51,467 nucleotides of DNA from positions 1 through 51,467 of the IMG/VR virus record IMGVR_UViG_3300028392_000087, one strand, 5' to 3'. A program made the translations under genes and the position numbers. Positions 40,825 through 48,800 of the stretch are shown piece by piece. The notes under the pieces are model-generated. The model saw only the letters and a list, made by a program, of their open reading frames with translations. It was not told the DNA's origin and ran no database searches. Position 1 is the stretch's first letter. Each line of letters begins with the position of its first letter. This stretch comes from a virus.

Positions 40825-41133
40825 ATGGCTTGCCTACCTGGAACTCCATGTTATAATGCTTACTATCATCCAAGTGAAAACTGTGGATGCAGTGAGTGTA
40901 TAAGCACATCTAATAACGTAACCTATATTGGTCCTAATCTACCAAATACAGATGTAAGTACAGGAGAATGTCTTACAACAGTATTACAGAAAATAGATGC
41001 TAAATTAGATCCTACAGCACTTGCTCATGAGATATTATCAACAATAGCATTGAGTCAGTCTCTATCTTTATTATTTTGTACTATAGTAAGTAATTGTACA
41101 TCAACTACTACTACCACTACAACAACTCCTTAA
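40825..41133 (+). CDS. Cysteine- and threonine-rich appendage protein (102 aa)
   Basis: The 102-residue protein has an N-terminal cysteine module (CGCSEC at about 20-25), then NVTYIGPNLPNTDVSTGECL, which aligns with the CVRYTGIDQPALGIATGDSL segment of the tail-collar fibre, and it ends in STTTTTTTTP. It looks like the N-terminal module of the fibre used alone, and may anchor or cap fibres. Confidence 0.72.
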   Translation: MACLPGTPCYNAYYHPSENCGCSECISTSNNVTYIGPNLPNTDVSTGECLTTVLQKIDAKLDPTALAHEILSTIALSQSLSLLFCTIVSNCTSTTTTTTTTP

Positions 41134-41143
41134 AACCAAACCA

Positions 41144-41626
41144 ATGACAGTATTAATAACATTAACTTTAGCAGGTGCAGATACAGGTCCTTTTGACTTA
41201 TATTCAGATTTAGATGGATATATTACACCTTTTGAAACAGGTGTATCTAAAGCTGCATTACTTGCTGGATATTTATCATCATTAGTTCCTGATGGAACAA
41301 TTACTATTCTTGTACAATCTACAGGAGTTTGTGATAGAGATTTATATTTAACTGTTGAAGGTTACCCAACCACAACAACCACTACAAGCTCATCTACTAC
41401 AACTACAACTAGTACATCTACAAGCACTACAACTACAACAACTACAGCACTTCCTTGTACAAACTATTATAACAATACAGAAACTACATATACAATAAAT
41501 TATGTTGACTGTCTTGGTGGACCAGCAATTATAGGATATGAAATTCTTCCAGGATATGGAGTGTGTGTATCATCAATAAGTGGTGACTATGGATATCTAT
41601 TAGATCTAGGAGCCTGTGTTGCATAA
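41144..41626 (+). CDS. Modular appendage protein: TGPF domain, Thr linker, Y.DC domain (160 aa)
   Basis: Three parts are visible. Residues 1-72 form a 'TGPF' domain (LAGADTGPFDLYSDL ... LVQSTGVC) that also starts the gene at 50731. Residues about 75-103 are a Thr/Ser linker. Residues 104-160 are a small Cys domain (INYVDCLGGP ... YGVCVSSISG) that resembles the C-terminal module of the giant gene at 45810. It is probably displayed on the tail. The gene is followed by two terminators. Confidence 0.72.
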   Translation: MTVLITLTLAGADTGPFDLYSDLDGYITPFETGVSKAALLAGYLSSLVPDGTITILVQSTGVCDRDLYLTVEGYPTTTTTTSSSTTTTTSTSTSTTTTTTTALPCTNYYNNTETTYTINYVDCLGGPAIIGYEILPGYGVCVSSISGDYGYLLDLGACVA

Positions 41627-41633
41627 TTAATCA

Positions 41634-41697
41634 AAAATCTTGTTTGTTGGTTTACAAGATTTTCCCCTTGAGTTTCTACTTAGGGGGTTTTTTGTTT
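41634..41697 (+). terminator. Tandem terminators
   Basis: AAAATCTTG / CAAGATTTT (41634-41663) is a perfect 9-bp hairpin, followed directly by CCCCTTGAG / CTTAGGGGG (41664-41687; nine pairs, two wobbles) and TTTTTTGTTT. It closes the appendage gene transcript. Confidence 0.92.
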
Positions 41698-41746
41698 AAA
41701 CTCTAATCAAGTTGATTAAAGTGAATAATCAAATAAGTTAATTAAA

Positions 41747-41779
41747 TTTGGTAGATATCAAAATAAATACCTATCTTTA
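41747..41779 (+). promoter_or_regulatory. Promoter of the phosphoesterase/ring/muzzle operon
   Basis: TTTG (41747-41750), 21 bases, then TATCTTTA (41772-41779) match the Bacteroidota consensus except for the final base. It lies just after the tandem terminator and before the gene at 41806, so it starts a new transcription unit. Confidence 0.72.
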
Positions 41780-41805
41780 CTCTAATTTTAACCAAAAAAG
41801 ACCAT

Positions 41806-43056
41806 ATGTCAGAAAACAACAACCTGTTGAACCAGCTTCAACAAATGTTACATTGGAAGAAAAGCAAAAAGTTTTATGCAGAAAAATTAGGAATTACAGA
41901 GTTTGAAATTGATGAGCTGTTATCAGACATCAGAAGAAGAGAGCAGGCTGAAGAAGCTGCTGAGATAGGAAACTACATTAGTGAATTAGAAGATGTAGTG
42001 GTTAAGTTTGAAGAAGATTTAGTTAAAGGAATAGGAGAAATTGTAATCAATACAAAAGAAGAGATTAAAAGCTTGGAAGAGCTTATAGTCAAATGCAAAA
42101 TAGATACAGATAAGTGGGAGATAACTAAATATGTACAGAATTTCTGGGGTAATAGTGATTCACCACACTGGCAGGTTAAAGCTTGGTTAGGTAAAAAGAA
42201 AGATGAACAGGTATTCCAAGATTCATTCATTGACTTCCTAGCTTCATATGAACCTATCTCTCAAGAAATAATGAGTCCTAAGTTTGCTTTGAATAAAGCA
42301 TTTGGTTCATTAATCATTAATAAACAAGACTCTCATCTAAACAAATATGATATTGATGGAAATAATGACATCAATGAAAGATTAGGAGATATTCTATACA
42401 AGGTAGAATTAATTGCTACACAAGCAGCTCTTTCAAACAATCTAGAGAACATCACATACATTATTGGTTCTGATGAATTTAATAGTGAATATTCAGGAGC
42501 TACAACCAAGGGTACCCCCCAAACTAATACACATACATATCAACAATCATTTGAATATATATGTAACCATGAGGTGTTAATGATTACAATGTTATTACAA
42601 TATGCTGAAAATGTCAATGTTGTATATGTAGCAGGTAATCATGATGAGTATGTAGGATGGCATATGGTTAATTGGTTACAAAGTTATTTCAGAGGAACAG
42701 CTAGATTAGAATTTGATTGTTCTCCTAAATATAGAAAGTATATAAGTTATGGTATTTCTGCTATGATGTTTAATCATGGAGATGCTATTAAGCCTGCTAA
42801 GTTAGCAGCAATATTCCCAATGGAATTTAAAGATGGTTGGTCTTTTCATAAAAACTTTTACATCTTCACAGGAGATAAGCACCATGAGGTGAGTCACGAT
42901 TTTAATGGTATTAAATTTTACCAAATTCCAGCATTCTCTAATGCTAAAAGTCTTTGGGATGATAAGAATGGTCATACATGCTCTAAAGCTGAAGTGACTG
43001 GATTCTTAATAGATGAGAATGATGGGATGACAAATATATTCAAACAATACTTATAA
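41806..43056 (+). CDS. Calcineurin-like metallophosphoesterase (416 aa)
   Basis: The metal-binding motifs of the family appear in order: DSHLNKYD (D.H), YIIGSDEFNSEY (GD/GS-D variant), VYVAGNHDEYVGWH (GNHD), FNHGD and FTGDKHHE (GH.H variant). The N-terminal 60 residues include a DNA-binding-like segment (KSKKFYAEKLGITEFEIDEL) and a coiled coil. It should hydrolyse phosphodiester bonds in a nucleotide or nucleic acid. It heads the ring/muzzle operon, so it may be packaged or act late. Confidence 0.9.
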   Translation: MSENNNLLNQLQQMLHWKKSKKFYAEKLGITEFEIDELLSDIRRREQAEEAAEIGNYISELEDVVVKFEEDLVKGIGEIVINTKEEIKSLEELIVKCKIDTDKWEITKYVQNFWGNSDSPHWQVKAWLGKKKDEQVFQDSFIDFLASYEPISQEIMSPKFALNKAFGSLIINKQDSHLNKYDIDGNNDINERLGDILYKVELIATQAALSNNLENITYIIGSDEFNSEYSGATTKGTPQTNTHTYQQSFEYICNHEVLMITMLLQYAENVNVVYVAGNHDEYVGWHMVNWLQSYFRGTARLEFDCSPKYRKYISYGISAMMFNHGDAIKPAKLAAIFPMEFKDGWSFHKNFYIFTGDKHHEVSHDFNGIKFYQIPAFSNAKSLWDDKNGHTCSKAEVTGFLIDENDGMTNIFKQYL

Positions 43057-43613
43057 TGAGTAGTAATATAATAAGTGATGAAAGAAGTAAGGAAATAAAT
43101 AGTCCAAATTATTTATATGAATGTAAAAAATGTAATGAGTTAAAACCAAACTTTGAATATTCAAAAGATAATAAAAAAGGAAAAGGTAGAGGGTATGTTA
43201 CTCAATGTAAAAAATGTAGAGTTATACATTCTCAAACAGAAAAATCTAAAGAGTGTAGAAAAATAACAAGAATTAATCAATCTAAAAAACATAGATTAAA
43301 TATAATATTTCATTCATCCATAGGAAATGCTAAAAAAAGAGGACTAGAACATTCAATATCTATAGACTATTTAGAAAAATTATGGAACAATCAAAAAGGA
43401 TTATGTTACTATACAAATAAAGAAATGTTAAAAGACTTAACAAAAAGTGATAGTAATAATAATTCAGTATCTATTGATAGGGTAGATTCTAGTAAAGGAT
43501 ATATAGAAGGAAATGTAGTATTGTGCAGATGGATAGTTAATAGAATGAAAAATGATATATCTCATATTGATTTTTTAACTATTATATCTGATATAAATAA
43601 AAAATTTAAATAA
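43056..43613 (+). CDS. HNH-family endonuclease with zinc ribbon (185 aa)
   Basis: An N-terminal zinc ribbon (CKKCNELKPN, then CKKC) is followed by a basic linker and a nuclease core with GLCYYTN, SIDRVDSSKGYIEGNVVLC and a final WIVNRMKND, the arrangement of endonuclease VII/HNH-like homing enzymes. It overlaps the phosphoesterase stop by one base and its codons are far more A-rich than those of its neighbours, so it is a recent insertion in the virion operon. It probably targets an endonuclease-free junction in related phages. Confidence 0.85.
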   Translation: MSSNIISDERSKEINSPNYLYECKKCNELKPNFEYSKDNKKGKGRGYVTQCKKCRVIHSQTEKSKECRKITRINQSKKHRLNIIFHSSIGNAKKRGLEHSISIDYLEKLWNNQKGLCYYTNKEMLKDLTKSDSNNNSVSIDRVDSSKGYIEGNVVLCRWIVNRMKNDISHIDFLTIISDINKKFK

Positions 43614-43614
43614 A

Positions 43615-44346
43615 ATGTCAACAGGAAGAAAACTTGTAAGTGATATAAGAAGTATGCATAAATTGCTTTCTACTGATAATTTAATAACAGATAGAGTAAT
43701 TTTTGCTGAAATTAAAAACAACACACAGTTATTGATTAAACGTGAGACAAATCTCAGAAAGCTTTGGGCTACTGATACTGTATTCACTACCATCCCTTGT
43801 TTAGAGATGATAGAAGTTCCTATCTCTGAGTGTTGTGAATATGTTGATCCTTGTAATGTAGCAAGAACTAGATTTAAAATTCCTCGTATATCTGAAGGAA
43901 ACTACCAATATCTTATTCAAGGTGTTTATTCTATAAATGCTATGGGTGGACAGGGTAAAAGATTTAAAGAGATTACAATCAATAGGTATTTAAACTTATT
44001 GAAACTTCCTATTATAAAGAAAGAACAATATTATTGGATAACTAATGGTTATCTCTATATTAATAATCCTTTGTTAAAAGCTGTTAGAATAGCTGCTTTC
44101 TTTGAAGAAGATGTTCCTAATGAGATTATGTATCCAGAATGTGGATGTGGACCAGGTCCTCTTGTTAGTACAGAAGACTGGTGCAAGAATCCATTGGATA
44201 AAGAATATGGATGTCCAGGTTATTTAGAAAAACAAGTGTTAGAACTAACATCTCAAAAGTTATTATCTACTTATTTCAGAATTAAAACAGATATGACATT
44301 TGATGGTGTAGATGGTCAAGCACCAAATGCACAACCAAATCACTAA
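43615..44346 (+). CDS. Ring/neck protein, crAss-like (243 aa)
   Basis: The 243-residue protein has KNNTQLLIKRETNLRKLWAT at about 40, a beta domain (IPCLEMIEVPISECCEYVDP), and RYLNLLKLPIIKKEQYYWIT. It fits the ring proteins that stack in the crAss-like tail barrel. Cysteines occur in pairs (CGCGPG). It is the same length as, and perhaps distantly related to, the protein of 36734-37465. The role is inferred from place and pattern. Confidence 0.72.
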   Translation: MSTGRKLVSDIRSMHKLLSTDNLITDRVIFAEIKNNTQLLIKRETNLRKLWATDTVFTTIPCLEMIEVPISECCEYVDPCNVARTRFKIPRISEGNYQYLIQGVYSINAMGGQGKRFKEITINRYLNLLKLPIIKKEQYYWITNGYLYINNPLLKAVRIAAFFEEDVPNEIMYPECGCGPGPLVSTEDWCKNPLDKEYGCPGYLEKQVLELTSQKLLSTYFRIKTDMTFDGVDGQAPNAQPNH

Positions 44347-44825
44347 TGCCTAGAGTTCATATAGAGTGGAGAAGCTCCAGTAAAGATAACTACAATAACT
44401 TCTGTAAAAAGAATCCTGATATCAAACTTACATTTGATGAATGGAGAAACATTATATATTCCTATAATGAACACTTTAAGAATTATATATTAGAAACTGG
44501 AGAGAAGGCTAGATTACCTTTTGGATTTGGTGAGTTTTCAATTAACAAAAAGAAGAGAAAGAAAATAAAGAACATACAAGGTAAAGAGTATGTTAATCTA
44601 CCTGTCAATTGGCAAAGAACCAAAGAGAAGGGAAAGATGATATATAATTTTAATTACCATACAGAAGGCTATTTCTTTGGCTGGATGTGGTTCAAAGAAT
44701 CAACTAGACTAAAGAATGTAAACCTTTGGTATTTTAAACCTTCACGTACTACATCACGATTATTATCACATTACATAAACACAAACGATAAATATCAACA
44801 TATCTATCTGGAGTGGAAAAAATAA
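44346..44825 (+). CDS. Hypothetical structural protein (159 aa)
   Basis: The 159-residue basic protein has a LPFGFGEFSINKKKRKK segment near residue 57 and an aromatic C-terminal half (YFFGWMWFKES). Its position between two ring proteins suggests a structural or assembly role. The 'FGEFSI.KKKR' turn recalls IHF-like GFGxF but the context differs. Confidence 0.7.
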   Translation: MPRVHIEWRSSSKDNYNNFCKKNPDIKLTFDEWRNIIYSYNEHFKNYILETGEKARLPFGFGEFSINKKKRKKIKNIQGKEYVNLPVNWQRTKEKGKMIYNFNYHTEGYFFGWMWFKESTRLKNVNLWYFKPSRTTSRLLSHYINTNDKYQHIYLEWKK

Positions 44826-44830
44826 AATAA

Positions 44831-45799
44831 ATGTCATACTATTACAAGTATAATTTCATCTCTCCTGAACCAGTTTATTCAACTGTCAAGGAAGAGTTAA
44901 AAAGCTATTTTGATACAGGAGCTGTAGATGATTTGCTTTTTCCTACCTATCTAGACAAATGTCTTAAGAAGTTAGGCAGAACAACTTTTGTAATTGCTGA
45001 GCAACCTCTATATATTGAGGACTTTCAAGCTAGACTTCCAGATAACTTTTATGCTGTAAGAGAAGCTTGGATGTGTACAGAGATTCCACAATATCCTTAT
45101 CAATCAGCTAATTCATTTTATTCTCAAGCTGCTACACAAACCACAATACAGGTGAGTCCTGTTACTATTGGTGGTGCTCCTTGTGTTAATCCTACGTGTG
45201 TAACAGGATGTCCTGATTGTATGCCTGAGCTTATACAAGCTGTATATAAAACAAACAATTCCATAGCTAGAGCATATCAACAAAACTATTTGCTAAAGCC
45301 AGGTAATATATCTGCAAAAGCAAACTGTAATGTAGATTATAACAATGCTTGGGAATTCGGACAATATGCTCCTCCTTTACATGAGTTCACTCCAGGAGCT
45401 GCTAGTTATGATTCATTTGATATTAGGGATAATAAGTTTGTTACTAATTTCAGAAATGGTATAGTTCATTTAATATTCTATGCCACTGAGTATGATTGTG
45501 TTGGTAATCAAATGGTTCCTGATAACTATCGTATTAGAGAGTATATAGAAGCATTTATTAAATATAAAGTGTTTGAAACTCTATCTAACCAACTCACTGA
45601 TGAGACCTTTCAACAAATACAGCAAAAGCTAGTATATTACAAAGGTTTATCTGATGAAGCATTTATTATGGCTGATATTGAAATCAAGAAACAAACTCCT
45701 TGGGAAAAGCAAAGAAGGATAAAGAATGATCTAAACAGAAATAATAAGTACGAATTACCAAATAGAACCAATCGTTATAGTTGGAGAAGAAATGGATAA
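44831..45799 (+). CDS. Ring/neck protein, crAss-like (322 aa)
   Basis: The 322-residue protein has an N-terminal helical DDLLFPTYLDKCLKKLGRTT segment, a beta domain (IEDFQARLPDNFYAVREAWM), a cysteine-rich loop (CVNPTCVTGCPDC) and a C-terminal helix pair (RIREYIEAFIKYKVFETLSN). The sequence of features is that of crAss-like ring proteins that connect the portal to the tail barrel. It is followed after ten bases by the muzzle-like gene. Confidence 0.74.
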   Translation: MSYYYKYNFISPEPVYSTVKEELKSYFDTGAVDDLLFPTYLDKCLKKLGRTTFVIAEQPLYIEDFQARLPDNFYAVREAWMCTEIPQYPYQSANSFYSQAATQTTIQVSPVTIGGAPCVNPTCVTGCPDCMPELIQAVYKTNNSIARAYQQNYLLKPGNISAKANCNVDYNNAWEFGQYAPPLHEFTPGAASYDSFDIRDNKFVTNFRNGIVHLIFYATEYDCVGNQMVPDNYRIREYIEAFIKYKVFETLSNQLTDETFQQIQQKLVYYKGLSDEAFIMADIEIKKQTPWEKQRRIKNDLNRNNKYELPNRTNRYSWRRNG

Positions 45800-45809
45800 A
45801 ATTTAATAA

Positions 45810-48800
45810 ATGGCAGATCAAGAACAAGGGAATGTTAGACAAGAAACCAATTCTGGACAGAGTGGTTTAAATATGGATTCATCTATAGGACAAGTTCCTA
45901 AAGGTGCTCTTACATATGCATTAAACGCTGCTGTAGAAAACTTTGATGCTAATTCTGTAAACTATCAGAATGAGCCAGGTAATGAGTTATGTCTAAACTT
46001 TCCTAGAAACTTTCATAATATAGGTAATCATTTTATTCCAGAACAAAACAAACATATATTCTTTTTGGTTAATCCTGAAACAGGAGCTTCACAAATAGGA
46101 TATATGGAAAATAATGATTGTATATATGTCCAATATATTCAAGGAGACTGTCTTAATTTTAATATTAATAATCCAATTCATAAAGCTGTACACAAGATTA
46201 CAAACTGTGTAACAGAAATATATTGGACAGATGGTTTAAATCCTAGAAGATATTTAAATCTAAATAATCCACCATGGGTTACAACTTATGTTGAGGGAAT
46301 TATATGTGATCCTGTTGTAGAAGAAGGTGTAATTGATTGCAATAAATTAAACATTCAACCTAATTTCTCTATACCAGAATTAGTTATAGCAGATATAACT
46401 ACCACTGGAGATTTAACTGCTGGTACATATCAATTTGCTATTCAATACGCTAGTGCTATAGGAGATGGTTATACATCTTATTATTCAGTTACTAATCCAA
46501 CATCTATTGCTAATCCACAACTTACAACATTAGATTTTAACTATGCTGTAGGTAGATCTATTATAATAAATATTGATAACTTAGATCTTACAGGATATTT
46601 TCAATATTATAACTTAGCTGTAATTAAAACCATAAATGGTGTAGCATCTGTAGAACTTGTAGGTACATATTTCATTGATGGTTTATCAAGACAAATAACA
46701 TACACAGGACAGAACCTAACACAGATTCCTCTTAGCACTGCTGATATATTTGAAAAGTTTCCATATTATGATATAGCTCAAGACTTAACAGCAGTTCAGG
46801 ATATATTAGTTTGGGATAATCTTACATCTATTGATAAAATTAATTATCAAAATATTGCTAATAAAATTGATCTTCAATGGGAAACTTATAGACTTCCTAA
46901 TACAGACAATTATGCAAATGCATTAAACACTGTAAATCTAAGAGGTTATCTTAGAGATGAGGTGTATGCATTTGAAATAACATTCTTATTAAAGAATGGT
47001 AAACAAACAGATAGTTTTCATATTCCTGGTAGAGCTAAGAATTCAAATGAGGATTATCCAGATGTACCATCAACTAATCCTGATTTTATTGGTACAGGAA
47101 CAAGTGCTCCATATTGGCAGATATATAATACAGCATCTGTAACTGGAACTGCTATAGGACCTCCTATTGGAAATGCTACACCATATCAATATGGTGACTT
47201 TGCTTATTGGGAATCAACAGAACTATATCCATGTAACAATCTTGTATGGGGATCTCTTGCTGATACACATATTAGACACCATAAGTTTCCTGATGTATTA
47301 GTTTCTCCTATATTTGAAAATCCTCCAATAGAATATAATCCAGATGGTACATATAAAACCATAATGCAGAATGATGCCATTTATCCAATTGGTGTTAAAG
47401 TGGAAACAGATCAAATTATTCAATTAATAAATCAATCAACTCTTACACAACAAGAGAAGAACAATATAGCTGGATATAAAATAACAAGAGGAGATAGAGG
47501 TACAAATAAATCTATTGTAGCAAAAGGTATATTAAGAAATGTAGGTAAATACGAAAGAGAAAAAACTGAATACTACTATCCTAACTATCCTTATAATGAT
47601 CTTAATAAAGATCCATTTCTTCTTAAAGAGAATAATGGATTTAATGCTCAATGTGGTACATTTAAAATACTTGTTTATGCTGCTGGTACATTACAATATA
47701 CAGATTGTAACACTGGTGAATTAACAGTGATCACTGTAGGTTTTTATACACTTACACAATGTTCTATGACTATTCCTGTTATGTTAACAGGAGCAGCAGT
47801 TATTGAAAATGTAACAGGTATATCTTATACATTGTCTGCATTTTTTGATGGTGCTACTAGTTGGGCAAACTTTCAATACACTATTCCTGGTGGATCTTCT
47901 GCCACTGCATATGTACTTGTTAATGAACCACAAACTATAAGTTCTAGTACAGTTCCTACATACACTAATGGTACAGATAAATATAGTATTACACGAGCTA
48001 ATAATATAAATATAACTTGTTATCCTCATGAATTAGAAGGATTTAATGAAGATGCTTCTAAATACAGACAAGTATTTAATTCTCCTGAAACATCTTTTGG
48101 ACAACCTATTCTAGGAAATATCCTTAAGTTAGAAAGTGCAATATATGGTGCTGGTAAATCTCATTTTGTACAAGTGAAGAAACACGCATTATACAAACTT
48201 ATTAGTGAGCAAGCACAAGTGGAAGCATTAACATCTAGTTATAACATTGCTTTCATTACAGGCACACTTGATTCAACAGCAATGTTTACTGCTTACCAAG
48301 CATATCTACAAATATACATTAATGGTATAAGTAGAAAGAACTTTGCATACTCATTTAACTCTATAGCTAGTTATGACTATAGTGCTGATATAGCTAATAA
48401 TCTAGGAGTTAAACAAAGAGAACTTGATATATATCAATATCTTATCCCTGGTGTACAATCAGTGGGAGATCTTCATAATGTTAATAACTTTCAAAGAGAA
48501 TCTTCTGTTTATTTAAAAACAAAAGAAGCAGTACAACCCTTACCTTTTCCAAACCAAACACCAAGTGTTGTAGTTGCTGGTAAGAGTTTAATTTCTGATA
48601 ATTCAAGATTTACACTATCTCAAAGAAGTAACTGTGCTACTCCTGAGATGCAAGAACATATTGATACAATTTGTTACTATGCTTCACTTAAAAATACATT
48701 TGTAAACCAATGGGGGCAAATGTATTCTTATAGTACAATTGATACAGGATTCCAAAGAATCTTTGACAGTCGTAGCAACAGTCAACCTAATGTTGTGTTT

